Assembly: GCF_003815975.1 (NCBI RefSeq) | Contig: NZ_CP033932.1 | Location: forward strand, 3,887,501 to 3,951,500 | Length of the DNA stretch: 64,000 bases | Direction: 5' to 3' | Source of the DNA: Chryseobacterium bernardetii | Lineage (GTDB): Bacteria; Bacteroidota; Bacteroidia; Flavobacteriales; Weeksellaceae | In this document: positions 51,933-60,586 of the stretch, piece after piece | Layout: every line of letters starts with the position of its first letter | Position numbering within the stretch: the first letter of the stretch is position 1 | Notes under the pieces: generated by a model | What the model was told of the DNA's origin: nothing | What the model saw: the letters and a program-made list of their open reading frames with translations, nothing else | The model's database searches: none | Translations under genes and position numbers: made by a program

Positions 51933-52664
51933 TTAGACTTCAATAACGGCTTTATCCAGATCATGGTAAAGAAGTATTTTCCAGTTATTCTCCCTTGCTT
52001 CATTTTCCCATAAAAGCCTTAGTTCCATTGCTTTCCTGCCATCAAAATCACTTTTGTAGGCCAAATGGTATTTCAGATAGGAAGCCTGCGGCAGATCATC
52101 TGCCCCATAGAAAACGGTTTCACCATTTTCCCTGATCCAGAAAACCTGCATAAATGGAGTATGGCCTCCTACTACTTCATATGAAATTTCATTGGTAATC
52201 TGCCCTTTATCATCATTCATCCAGACAATATTAGGCAACTGAATTAAGGTTTCTAAAATATCAAAATCAAAAGAGGGATTTCCTTTATTTTCCATGGCAA
52301 AATCCAGTTCGCGCTTTTGAATATAGATCTGTGCATTGGGAAAGGCAGCTTCATAACCATGATCTGTATGGGTTACTGCACCATCAATATGATCTTTATG
52401 AAGATGGGAGAGAAGGAGTTTCGTAATCTGTTCAGGGTGTATATTTTCTCTTTCAAGAATTGCTGAAATTACGGTCTTTCCAGTTTCGTTTTTCCAGCCA
52501 ATACCGGCATCCAGAAGGATATAATCTTTCTCAGTAATGATAAGAAAAGGTTGTACAGACATTTTTATCCCCGAAACAGTATCAAAATTGTCTTCTGTTA
52601 AAAGTGTAAAGTCTTTGGTTTTACTCACTGCGAAGTTACCTTCTTTGAGTGGAATGATTTTCAT
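51933..52664 (-). CDS. MBL-fold metallo-hydrolase
   Basis: 243 residues from ATG 52664 (MKIIPLKEGNFAVSKTKDF); the longer frame to 52712 adds a stretch with no family match. Zinc motif LLSHLHKDHIDGA (HxHxDH), AQIYIQKRELDFAME, VVGGHTPFMQVFWI and YGADDLPQASYLKYH. Possibly a lactonase or hydrolase of the quorum-quenching-like branch; substrate unknown. It follows the NUDIX-type regulator gene on the same strand and may be its target. Confidence 0.87.
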   Translation of the reverse strand: MKIIPLKEGNFAVSKTKDFTLLTEDNFDTVSGIKMSVQPFLIITEKDYILLDAGIGWKNETGKTVISAILERENIHPEQITKLLLSHLHKDHIDGAVTHTDHGYEAAFPNAQIYIQKRELDFAMENKGNPSFDFDILETLIQLPNIVWMNDDKGQITNEISYEVVGGHTPFMQVFWIRENGETVFYGADDLPQASYLKYHLAYKSDFDGRKAMELRLLWENEARENNWKILLYHDLDKAVIEV

Positions 52665-52744
52665 GCTGCAAATTTCCTGAATATTTACAACATTCAAAAG
52701 GGTTTTCATCAATAGAAACGATCGGCAAAAACAATAAAAGCACC

Positions 52745-53503
52745 TTACCAGTTATTAAGACCATCTTCCAGGGCTTTTTCGTAGTTTTCAATGTCAAAAG
52801 AGTAGAGTTCGGGGGCTCTGTGAGCTCCCACATATCTTTGTTCATCAAGTTTTTTTAAAACATTCAGGTTTTTGATCTTCCTGTAGAAATTTCCGCGGTT
52901 GAGTGATTTTCCCAATATCGCCTCGTACAATTTCTGCAGTTCCGGAAGGGTAAATTTTTCAGGCATCAGGTTGTACCCGATTGGTTTGGTAGATATTTTC
53001 TCCCGTAAAGTAAGCAATGCTTTTTCAATGATTTCACGGTGATCCATTCCAAGAATAATTTCGGGCAGCTGGCGCAGGTACACCCATTCACAGGCTTCAC
53101 TCACATCATCGGCTATGGGATTAATTTCAGAAGAATTATAGAGCGCATAATATCCTACGGAAATAAATCTCTGTTTTTGAAAAAGGCTGTCATCAAACTC
53201 TTCAAAATAAAGCTGGCTTCTGTTTTTTCTTCCGAAAACGCCAAATTCTTCCAGAAATACATCCGTAACACCAGCTCTGTCTTTCAATACCCTTACTACT
53301 GCTTCATCCAGATCATCATCCTGTCTTACATATCCACCCGGCAAAAGCCATTGTTTTTTGTAATTCATTTTCACCAGCAATACCTTAAGCTCATTCTGGT
53401 CAAAACCAAAAACAACCGGGTCTACTGAAATATGAGGAAGATAAAGTTCTTTTGCTTCAGCAGATTTCTGTAAGATCTGTTCTCTGGAATCCATATAATC
53501 CAT
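52745..53503 (-). CDS. NUDIX-domain transcription regulator (NrtR-like)
   Basis: 252 residues from ATG 53503; the longer frame to 53620 reaches upstream of a -7 box (53530-53523) and is rejected. Residues about 10-150 form a NUDIX domain (LLVKMNYKKQWLLPGGYVRQ), but the REUxEE core is changed to RVLKDRAG, so catalysis is doubtful. A winged helix follows (LPELQKLYEAILGKSLNRGNF, quoted to 20). This fits NrtR/AraR-type regulators that sense nucleotide sugars or ADP-ribose. Divergent from the MFS gene. Confidence 0.85.
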   Translation of the reverse strand: MDYMDSREQILQKSAEAKELYLPHISVDPVVFGFDQNELKVLLVKMNYKKQWLLPGGYVRQDDDLDEAVVRVLKDRAGVTDVFLEEFGVFGRKNRSQLYFEEFDDSLFQKQRFISVGYYALYNSSEINPIADDVSEACEWVYLRQLPEIILGMDHREIIEKALLTLREKISTKPIGYNLMPEKFTLPELQKLYEAILGKSLNRGNFYRKIKNLNVLKKLDEQRYVGAHRAPELYSFDIENYEKALEDGLNNW

Positions 53504-53522
53504 AAAAATAAATGTGTTATTA

Positions 53523-53530
53523 CAAATGTA
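53523..53530 (-). promoter_or_regulatory. -7 box of the NUDIX regulator gene
   Basis: TACATTTG on the minus strand, 19 nt before the ATG at 53503, which decides that start. Confidence 0.6.
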
Positions 53531-53649
53531 AAAATAAAATTGCATAATACTTAAAAAAAACTCTTTGTTAAAGCGGCAGTAAGAACAAATCATATAACAC
53601 CTACAGGTGAAATCAATCACAATAAACCTTTCTTTTTTATGAAAATGCC

Positions 53650-53657
53650 TACCTTTG
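53650..53657 (+). promoter_or_regulatory. -7 box of the MFS gene
   Basis: TACCTTTG (TAnnTTTG). It overlaps the first possible start codon of the longer frame (53655), so translation begins later, at 53727. Confidence 0.6.
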
Positions 53658-53726
53658 GGGCTGTTAAAAATAGTTTCAAAAACATTCCGTCATCAGAAAA
53701 TATTTCTGTTCAATAAAAATTTTAAG

Positions 53727-54911
53727 ATGCAGGTGAATTCTACCAACAGTATTTCCAGAACAGTGGTCTGGTTAATGGCTATTATTTCAGGGCTTGTAGT
53801 GGCTAACAATTATTATAACCAGCCTTTATTGGCTTTGATTTCAGAAGATCTTCATGTTTCCGAGGCTGCAGCCAGCAAAATTTCGGTGCTTACCCAGATT
53901 GGCTATGCACTCGGGCTGTTGCTGATCGTACCGCTTGGTGATAAGTTTTTCCGTAAGAAATTAATCCTGATTGACCTGTTCCTTGTTTTTGGTTCCCTGC
54001 TTTGGATTACCTTTGCCAACCAATTATGGATGTTGTATACTGCCAGTTTATTGATTGGGGCTACTTCTGTAATTCCCCAGCTTTTTGTTCCTATTGCTGC
54101 TGAACTGTCTTCAGATAAAGAGAAATCAGCCAATATCGGATTGGTAATGTCCGGCCTTTTATTGGGTATTCTCCTTTCCCGTTTCATTGGTGGAATTGTA
54201 GGTGAAGTATGGGGCTGGAGAGCCATGTTCGGAATTGCTGCAGGTTTAATGATCCTAGTATGGCTGGCTGTTTATAAAATGCTTCCGGAGTTATCCCCTA
54301 ATTTTATAGGTACCTATAAAGAACTCATGCGCTCTGTGGCTCACCTTGCCAGAACCCAGCCGATTCTCCAGCTGGCATCTTTCCGCGGGGCTATGGCATT
54401 CGGATCTATGTGTGCATTGTTTACAACATTGGTTTTCCACATGGAGAAGCCGCCTTTCAATGCAGGTTCATCCGTAGTAGGAAGTTTTGGGCTGGCCGGA
54501 GCTGTTGGAGCTTTAGCTGCTGCAAAAGTGGGAAGTCTGCAAAAATATTTGGATATCAACCGTATTATCCTGTACTCACTACTGATCCTGATCGGAAGCT
54601 GGGGATTCACCTATTTTGCCGGAGACACTTATTGGGGTCTAATCGTAGGAGTAATTCTTGTAGATCTTGGAGTACAATCCAGTCACATTATGAACCAGAC
54701 CAATTACTTTTTAATTAAATCTAACGCTGTGAACAGACTGAATACAGTTTATATGGTTTCCTACTTCATCGGAGGTTCATTGGGAACATGGCTGGCATCC
54801 GTTGCATGGCAGAAAGCGCAATGGACAGGTGTATGTGCTGTAGGAGCAACATTCGGAGTTTTTGCTTTAATAGCGCATGTTCTGTTTTGTAACAAAGTCA
54901 ATAAGTCTTAG
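53727..54911 (+). CDS. MFS transporter
   Basis: 394 residues from ATG 53727 (MQVNSTNSISRTVVWLMAII), with 12 predicted spans. VANNYYNQPLLALISEDLHVS and GDKFFRKKL (the loop 2-3 motif) are typical of small-molecule exporters related to YnfM/AraJ. Substrate unknown. The divergent NUDIX-type regulator is a probable controller. Confidence 0.9.
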   Translation: MQVNSTNSISRTVVWLMAIISGLVVANNYYNQPLLALISEDLHVSEAAASKISVLTQIGYALGLLLIVPLGDKFFRKKLILIDLFLVFGSLLWITFANQLWMLYTASLLIGATSVIPQLFVPIAAELSSDKEKSANIGLVMSGLLLGILLSRFIGGIVGEVWGWRAMFGIAAGLMILVWLAVYKMLPELSPNFIGTYKELMRSVAHLARTQPILQLASFRGAMAFGSMCALFTTLVFHMEKPPFNAGSSVVGSFGLAGAVGALAAAKVGSLQKYLDINRIILYSLLILIGSWGFTYFAGDTYWGLIVGVILVDLGVQSSHIMNQTNYFLIKSNAVNRLNTVYMVSYFIGGSLGTWLASVAWQKAQWTGVCAVGATFGVFALIAHVLFCNKVNKS

Positions 54912-54988
54912 CCTTGTTGTTGGGATACGCAAAGAAATAAAAACATTTTGACTTTGCTCCGACATAAGGTTTCAAAAATACTTCTTTT

Positions 54989-55034
54989 TTCACCACGAAT
55001 TCGTTTTGCAAAAGGAATTCATGGTGAAAAAAAG
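54989..55034. terminator. Bidirectional terminator between MFS and hxlR genes
   Basis: TTTTTTCACCACGAATTC pairs with GAATTCATGGTGAAAAAA, one mismatch, with a loop of about 12 nt. A-run and T-run on the two sides serve both convergent genes. Confidence 0.78.
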
Positions 55035-55059
55035 ATTTACAGTTTGTATTTATTAAAAA

Positions 55060-55464
55060 TTATTCTTCAGATTGTTCCTGTTGTTCAATAAACTTCCTGT
55101 GTTTTCCGCCCCAAGTATTTAATGCATCCCATATAGGAATCAATTCTCTGGCAATATCAGTAAGTTCATAATCTACTCTTGGCGGAACTTCCGCATACAC
55201 TGTCCTTTTTATCAGGCCCTCCTTTTCCAGCTCTTTCAGCTGAAGTGTAAGCATTCTTTCTGTAATTCCTGAAATGGCTCTTTTAAGTTCACTGAAGCGC
55301 AGTTTATCATCTTTTAATCTACTCAGAATAAACAGCTTCCATCTTCCGCCAATTTTACACACGGCATAGCTCAGATCACATTCGTATATATATTGTTTAT
55401 TGATATTATTGGTGGAATTCTCTTTTATCTTACCCATACTTACAAATTTGTCAGTACCATACAT
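55060..55464 (-). CDS. HxlR-family winged-helix regulator
   Basis: 134 residues (125 from the second ATG at 55437, which is where similarity to the family begins). CDLSYAVCKIGGRWKLFILS, RFSELKRAISGITERMLTLQ and VPPRVDYELTD are the HxlR core; the Cys near residue 29 of the longer form is often redox or electrophile sensing. Divergent from an esterase-MFS pair 117 bp away, its likely target. Confidence 0.9.
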   Translation of the reverse strand: MYGTDKFVSMGKIKENSTNNINKQYIYECDLSYAVCKIGGRWKLFILSRLKDDKLRFSELKRAISGITERMLTLQLKELEKEGLIKRTVYAEVPPRVDYELTDIARELIPIWDALNTWGGKHRKFIEQQEQSEE

Positions 55465-55480
55465 TGGACTGTTTATAGTG

Positions 55481-55508
55481 CAAATGTAAGACTTGAAAAC
55501 TAAATTTG
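55481..55508. promoter_or_regulatory. Divergent -7 boxes, hxlR and esterase operon
   Basis: Minus-strand TACATTTG at 55488-55481 serves the HxlR gene; plus-strand TAAATTTG at 55501-55508 serves the esterase gene. Only 12 bp separate them, so one bound regulator could block both. Confidence 0.5.
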
Positions 55509-55581
55509 CCCCTACAAAAGCAGATCAATAACAATAGCGCTACTGTTCACTGCAAATCAAATAACTTAAAATTAAAACAAA

Positions 55582-56502
55582 ATGCAGTTGACACCTAAAA
55601 TCAGCCAGATTTTAAACCATTTAGGAAAAATACAGTCATTCCACCCTAAAAATCCTTTGGATGATACCCGTAAATACCTTGAAGCGATGTCTTTACAGCT
55701 AAGTGCTAAAAAAGAGGCCGTTGCTATGATTGAAGAATTGGATATTTCCCATGAAGATCACCAGATCCCAATCAGAATATATCGTCCAAAAGGAAAAACC
55801 GTTCACAGATCATCAGCAATTATTTATATCCATGGCGGATGGTTTATCGCCGGAGGGTATGAAACTCATGATGCAGTTGTCCGTAAATTGGCCAATGCTA
55901 CAGGATCTGTTGTCATTTTTATAGATTATCGTCTTGCTCCGGAACATCCTTTTCCTGCAGGCTTGAATGATTGCCTTAACACAGTGCATTGGATCATACA
56001 AAACGCAGATTCCTTAGGAATTGACCAGACTCAGATAGGCATTATAGGAGACAGTGCCGGTGGGGCTTTATCAACGGCCGTCTCTACCCAGATAGGAGAG
56101 CGCTTCAGGTTTCAGGCTCTGATTTATCCTGCTGTGGATAACCAGCTTAATACGAAAACCTGGGAAATCTATGAAAACGGACCGGTTCTTCATAAGCAGG
56201 GTGGAATAGATGCCTGGAACTGGTACCTTCCCAAGAAAGAAAGCAACAACCCACTGGCGGTTCCTGTTTTAATAAAGGATTTCAAAAATACTCCGCCCAC
56301 ATTGATTATTATTGCTGAACATGATCCTTTAGCGGATGATGCAAGACACCTCTCTGAAAATATGCAAAATGCAGGAGTCTCCCTCACAACAAGCTTTTAC
56401 AGGGATATGGTTCATGGTTTTATGCATATGGGAGAAATTTTGGAAGAAACCCAGCTGGCGATTAATGAAATGGCAGATTTTGCAAAACAGCACTTTAAAT
56501 AA
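55582..56502 (+). CDS. Alpha/beta hydrolase (HSL-type esterase)
   Basis: 306 residues. Oxyanion motif IYIHGGWFIAGG, nucleophile Ser158 in IIGDSAGGALS, acid Asp in IAEHDPLADDA and His in DMVHGFMHMG: complete HSL-family catalytic set. Hydrolyses short-chain esters or lactones; substrate unknown. 17 bp separate it from the MFS gene. With the divergent HxlR gene it makes a compound-inducible detoxification cassette (inference). Confidence 0.92.
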   Translation: MQLTPKISQILNHLGKIQSFHPKNPLDDTRKYLEAMSLQLSAKKEAVAMIEELDISHEDHQIPIRIYRPKGKTVHRSSAIIYIHGGWFIAGGYETHDAVVRKLANATGSVVIFIDYRLAPEHPFPAGLNDCLNTVHWIIQNADSLGIDQTQIGIIGDSAGGALSTAVSTQIGERFRFQALIYPAVDNQLNTKTWEIYENGPVLHKQGGIDAWNWYLPKKESNNPLAVPVLIKDFKNTPPTLIIIAEHDPLADDARHLSENMQNAGVSLTTSFYRDMVHGFMHMGEILEETQLAINEMADFAKQHFK

Positions 56503-56519
56503 CCCAATCCATAGAAATA

Positions 56520-57683
56520 ATGAAAAAGTACGCCTATATCGGATGTTTGGGATTTATTGCTGTGATTACTACAGAGTTTGGAATCATTGGGATTCTGCCA
56601 CAGGTCGCCAGACATTATAGCATCAGCATAGATAAAGCAGGTTATCTTTTAAGTGCTTTTGCTTTGGTTATTGCACTTACAGGACCATTCATAACATTAC
56701 TCACCTCAGGAACTAACCGTAAAAAGATCATGATAATCGCTATTCTTATGTTTCTGGTAACGGGTATTATTTCTTCTCTTTCACCTCCTTTCTGGCTGTT
56801 GCTGACCGTAAGGATTCTTCCAGCATTTTTACAGCCCGTGTATATTGCAACAGCATTGTCTGTTGCAGTATCCGGAGCTGATAATAATAGAAAGAACGAA
56901 CAAATGAGTATTGTTTTCAATGGTGTAGCCATAGCAATGGTTACTACAGTTCCTTTTGCTACCTGGATTTCGGGGCTGTATTCATGGGAATATTCGTTTA
57001 TAGTACAAGCTGTTGTAAGCCTGATTGCGTTAGGAGTTATTTATTTTCTTCTTCCTTCCATGCCTGTTAAAGAGAAGAAATCTTACGGAAGCCAAATCAG
57101 GATTTTAAAACAACCGCCGTTTATTTTAAGCATACTCACAAACTTTTTTATGATTACTGCCTGGTTTTCTACCTACAGTTATTTTGCAGATTATCTGGAG
57201 AAGGCTAAAGGAATGGATACAGCAATGGTAAGTTATATACTCTTCCTGTTTGGATTCATAGGCATTATAGCTAACAGAACAGCGGGTAAAATGCTCAATA
57301 AGAATGTAACTGCAACGCTTGCATTCTTCCTCTCCGGAACATTGCTGATTCCTGTATTATTATATATCTCGGATAGAAATTTCCCGGCAACCGTTATCGT
57401 TATAGGAATTTGGGGATTCTTTTATTCTCCAAGCTTCCTTAACGCTTCTACGTACATGATTTCTGCTGCCCCCGATGCTTTGGAATTTGCAAACAGCCTC
57501 GCCACCTCATTTGGAAATCTGGGCATTACTTTAGGAACTACAGTTGGAGGCTGGATTATTATCACTGAAGGAGTAGAATATACCCCCTGGATTGGCTTTA
57601 TTTTTGGAGCTATCGCATTTCTGATGATGATTGCAAGAAATATTTTTGAAAAGAAAACAGCTTATTCGGGCAGCCTTAAATAA
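56520..57683 (+). CDS. MFS transporter, second
   Basis: 387 residues, 12 predicted spans. GFIAVITTEFGIIGILPQVA at the start matches the AraJ/YdhP-type sugar or drug exporters, with TSGTNRKKIM as the loop 2-3 motif. Its stop lies 74 bp before the DsbA-like start, which has its own -7 box. Probably exports the product or substrate of the esterase encoded just upstream. Confidence 0.9.
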   Translation: MKKYAYIGCLGFIAVITTEFGIIGILPQVARHYSISIDKAGYLLSAFALVIALTGPFITLLTSGTNRKKIMIIAILMFLVTGIISSLSPPFWLLLTVRILPAFLQPVYIATALSVAVSGADNNRKNEQMSIVFNGVAIAMVTTVPFATWISGLYSWEYSFIVQAVVSLIALGVIYFLLPSMPVKEKKSYGSQIRILKQPPFILSILTNFFMITAWFSTYSYFADYLEKAKGMDTAMVSYILFLFGFIGIIANRTAGKMLNKNVTATLAFFLSGTLLIPVLLYISDRNFPATVIVIGIWGFFYSPSFLNASTYMISAAPDALEFANSLATSFGNLGITLGTTVGGWIIITEGVEYTPWIGFIFGAIAFLMMIARNIFEKKTAYSGSLK

Positions 57684-57717
57684 ATGTAACAAATTTTATT
57701 ACATTAAAATAATTCCG

Positions 57718-57725
57718 TATCTTTG
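57718..57725 (+). promoter_or_regulatory. -7 box of the DsbA-like gene
   Basis: TATCTTTG, 31 nt before the ATG at 57757; supports that start instead of an upstream in-frame codon at 57631. Confidence 0.6.
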
Positions 57726-57756
57726 CAATACTCAATTCGAATTAAAATTAAATAGA

Positions 57757-58458
57757 ATGAAAATAGAAATCTGGTCGGATGTAATGTGTCCGTTTTGCTA
57801 TATCGGAAAAAATAACTTTGAACAGGCATTGGAAAAATTGCCATTTAAGGATGAAGTAGAAGTAGAGTGGAAAAGCTTTCAGCTTGATCCGACTTTAGAC
57901 TCCAATACAACTCAGGATACTATTCAATATTTCAGAGAGAAAAAAGGAGTGGGTGAAGCCCAGGCCAATCAGATGCTGGCTCAGGTTACCCAAATGGGAA
58001 AAGGAGCAGGTATTGACTTTGATTTTGGAAAGACCCTGATCACCAATACTTTCAGCGCTCACAGATTGCTTCATTTAGCTAAGAAGCATAACAAGTCCAA
58101 TGAAATGGAAGAAGCTTTATTTATCGCTCATTTTATTGACGGAAAAAATGTGGGTGATCCTGAGGTATTGATTTCTCTTGCTGCAAACTTAGGCATTGCC
58201 CAGGAAGAAGCAAAAGAAGCTATCACTACTGATCAAATGGATTATGAGGTAAACCAGGATATAATGGAAGCAAGAAATAATGGGGTTTCAGGAGTTCCTT
58301 TTTTTGTTCTGAACGGTAAATATGCGGTTTCAGGAGCCCAGCCGGTGGAAGTATTTGAAAATGCATTACAACAGACTTATAAAGAAACAGTAAGTCCTTT
58401 TAAGGATCTCTCGGGAAATAACGGAGCTTCCTGTGATGCTGACGGATGCAGCATTTAA
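57757..58458 (+). CDS. DsbA-family oxidoreductase (FrnE-like)
   Basis: 233 residues from ATG 57757. WSDVMCPFCYIGKNN carries the CPFC redox pair (Cys11, Cys14) at the very start with no signal peptide, so it is cytoplasmic like FrnE. VSGVPFFVLNGKYAVSGAQP is the cis-proline region. The C-terminal tail has an extra CDADGC pair that may take part in electron relay. Likely a stress-related dithiol oxidoreductase or polyketide-type isomerase relative. Confidence 0.92.
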   Translation: MKIEIWSDVMCPFCYIGKNNFEQALEKLPFKDEVEVEWKSFQLDPTLDSNTTQDTIQYFREKKGVGEAQANQMLAQVTQMGKGAGIDFDFGKTLITNTFSAHRLLHLAKKHNKSNEMEEALFIAHFIDGKNVGDPEVLISLAANLGIAQEEAKEAITTDQMDYEVNQDIMEARNNGVSGVPFFVLNGKYAVSGAQPVEVFENALQQTYKETVSPFKDLSGNNGASCDADGCSI

Positions 58459-58464
58459 TCATAT

Positions 58465-58494
58465 AAAACCCCAGACTTTTTAGTTTGGGGTTTT
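58465..58494 (+). terminator. Terminator of the DsbA-like gene
   Basis: AAAACCCCAGAC (58465-58476) pairs with GTTTGGGGTTTT (58483-58494), one G-U pair, then ATTTTA. Confidence 0.85.
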
Positions 58495-58620
58495 ATTTTA
58501 ATAACTTGATTAGGGCAGCACATTCAATTTGCTTGTGAAAAATTAATGCAGCTCGTGCTGAAATTTATCCAAAAGATTATGAAAACAGTTAACACTCTAT
58601 TATATCCGGCAAAACTCTCG

Positions 58621-58628
58621 TATCTTTG
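58621..58628 (+). promoter_or_regulatory. -7 box of the nucleosidase gene
   Basis: TATCTTTG; it covers the upstream in-frame ATG at 58626, so translation starts at 58656. Confidence 0.6.
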
Positions 58629-58655
58629 TACAACAGTACAAATCTATATTTTTCA

Positions 58656-59237
58656 ATGATAAAAATTAATAATGATATTCATTTTCATGTTGCAGACACT
58701 CTATTTGTTTTTGCACTGGATTCTGAGGCGGGAACGGTATTCGATGGAAAAAATAAATTAATAACAGGGATCGGAAAGGTGAATGCTGCCATAGAGCTTA
58801 CCAAAGAAATTCATACCAGAAAACCGAAATTAATTGTGAATCTGGGTTCTGCGGGAAGCAAAGGCTTTCATAAAGGAGAAGTGGTTTGCTGTACAAAGTT
58901 TATCCAGAGAGATATGGATGTGAGGGGTTTAGGCTTTAAACTGTATGAAACCCCATTATCAGGAATTCCGCCAGTGTTGGAATACGGTCTGAAAATGGAC
59001 AGCCTGAAAGAAGGAATCTGTGGAAGCGGCGATAGTTTTGAAATGAATCATTCTGAAACCGATTACAATATCGTAGATATGGAAGCTTATCCCTTGGCAT
59101 TAATTGCCCAAAAAGAGAACATTCCGTTTCTATGTTTAAAATACATCTCTGATGATGCAGGAAGCGATGCTGCCGATGATTGGAGTGTGCAGGTACATTT
59201 AGCTTCAGAAGCATTCAAAAAAATATTATTTTCATAA
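58656..59237 (+). CDS. Nucleosidase (purine nucleoside phosphorylase/MTAN-like)
   Basis: 193 residues from ATG 58656 (MIKINNDIHFHVADTLFVFA). ITGIGKVNAAIELTKEI, IVNLGSAGSKGFHKGEVV, DMEAYPLALIAQ and LKYISDDAG fit the nucleoside phosphorylase fold of MTA/SAH-type nucleosidases; the DMEAYP motif holds the substrate-binding Glu and the SDDAG the catalytic Asp. Shorter than MTAN (about 230), so substrate is uncertain. 15 bp before the GNAT gene; probably co-transcribed. Confidence 0.85.
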   Translation: MIKINNDIHFHVADTLFVFALDSEAGTVFDGKNKLITGIGKVNAAIELTKEIHTRKPKLIVNLGSAGSKGFHKGEVVCCTKFIQRDMDVRGLGFKLYETPLSGIPPVLEYGLKMDSLKEGICGSGDSFEMNHSETDYNIVDMEAYPLALIAQKENIPFLCLKYISDDAGSDAADDWSVQVHLASEAFKKILFS

Positions 59238-59252
59238 AACCTTAAATTAAAA

Positions 59253-59774
59253 ATGGCATCAATTATTATTAACAAAGCATCTGCTGAAGATACGGACATT
59301 ATCCAGAAGCTGGGTATCCAGACTTTTTCTGAAACTTTTGCAAAAGACAATACAGAAGAAGCCATGGAAAAATACCTGAAAGAAAGTTTCAATACAGAAA
59401 AGGTAACTGCTGAACTGAAAAATCCGGATTCTCATTTTTATATTGCCTGGGAAGAAGACAATCCTGTTGGGTATTTGAAAGTGAATACCGGTAAAGCACA
59501 GACAGAGTTACAGGATGATACCAGCCTTGAAATTGAAAGGATTTATGTGAAGCAAAGCCATCATGGTAAAAAAGTAGGCCAGCTTCTTTATGACCAGACG
59601 CTAAGCATTGCCCAACAACTCGAAAAATCATATTTGTGGCTGGGAGTCTGGGAAGAAAACCTGAGGGCTTTAAACTTTTACAGGAAAAACGGATTTGTTG
59701 AGTTTGATAAGCACATTTTCAGGCTTGGGAATGAAGAACAGACTGATCTGATGATGAAGAAAATCCTTGATTAA
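59253..59774 (+). CDS. GNAT-family N-acetyltransferase
   Basis: 173 residues. IERIYVKQSHHGKKVGQLLYD is motif A with the acetyl-CoA Q/R-x-x-G-x-G/A site in altered form (HHGKKVG), followed by LWLGVWEENLRALNFYRKNGF (motif B). Such proteins resemble the RimI/PaiA-type acetyltransferases acting on polyamines or proteins. Substrate not readable. It lies between a nucleosidase and a Crp/Fnr gene with short gaps. Confidence 0.9.
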   Translation: MASIIINKASAEDTDIIQKLGIQTFSETFAKDNTEEAMEKYLKESFNTEKVTAELKNPDSHFYIAWEEDNPVGYLKVNTGKAQTELQDDTSLEIERIYVKQSHHGKKVGQLLYDQTLSIAQQLEKSYLWLGVWEENLRALNFYRKNGFVEFDKHIFRLGNEEQTDLMMKKILD

Positions 59775-59821
59775 AAAAGTGATTGTTTTCCTGAAGATTA
59801 ATTTTTACTTTAACTTAAAAA

Positions 59822-60400
59822 ATGAACAGTTCTGAGTTTTTAAAGCAAATCAACAGCTATTATCCATTATCAGAAGAGACTACTGCAGCATTGATGAGTA
59901 TCTGCAGTGAAGAACTGTACAAAAAAAATGATTTCCTGCTGGAATCCGGGAGCATGGCAAGGTATTATTATTTCCTGCAATCCGGATTAATTGGCTATTA
60001 TACAATTGATGAGGAAGGCAATTCCATTTATAAGATTTTCTTTGAAGAGAACAGCTTTGTAGCTTCCACATCTGCCATTATTAAAAATGAACCGAGTGAT
60101 TTCAGTATTATTGCCCTTGAAGATTGCTCAGTCATCAAATATCCGGTTAAAGCCTATCGGGAGCTGCTGGAAAAGTATCATGATCTTGCTCTTTTTCATA
60201 TAAGGTATCTGGAGAAAAACTGGGTGGTAAAAAAAGAGCCTCTTGAAGTTTCCTTAAAATTTGAAACTGCAAAACAAAGGTATTTGTTATTACTTGAAAA
60301 TAAATCGCTGCATAACAGGCTAAAACAGCATCATATATCATCATATTTAGGAATAACCCCTACACAGCTCAGCCGGATAAAAAAGGAAATCAACAGATAA
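59822..60400 (+). CDS. Crp/Fnr-family regulator
   Basis: 192 residues. Sensor part LLESGSMARYYYFLQSGLIG and KIFFEENSFVASTSAI, winged helix ISSYLGITPTQLSRIKKEI with short C-terminus. Different subgroup from the 25386/50378 pair and nearer to the 20982 type (SYLGITPxxLSRxRKE). No iron-sulfur cysteines. It begins 47 bp after the GNAT gene; the KAS III-like gene follows 186 bp on and could be a target. Confidence 0.85.
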   Translation: MNSSEFLKQINSYYPLSEETTAALMSICSEELYKKNDFLLESGSMARYYYFLQSGLIGYYTIDEEGNSIYKIFFEENSFVASTSAIIKNEPSDFSIIALEDCSVIKYPVKAYRELLEKYHDLALFHIRYLEKNWVVKKEPLEVSLKFETAKQRYLLLLENKSLHNRLKQHHISSYLGITPTQLSRIKKEINR

Positions 60401-60586
60401 TACCATCAATTTTTTATTCCCATTTCCAAAACTCCCATTTATCTCTGAATAGGAAAGTTATCTGATAGAATAATTTTTCTTAATACAGTTTTTAGTGCAG
60501 TATATTTTTTTAAATTTACAATAAATCTCAATATAGAGAATTATTGTATAATCTTAACTCAAAATCAACTAAACATTCAGACTATC

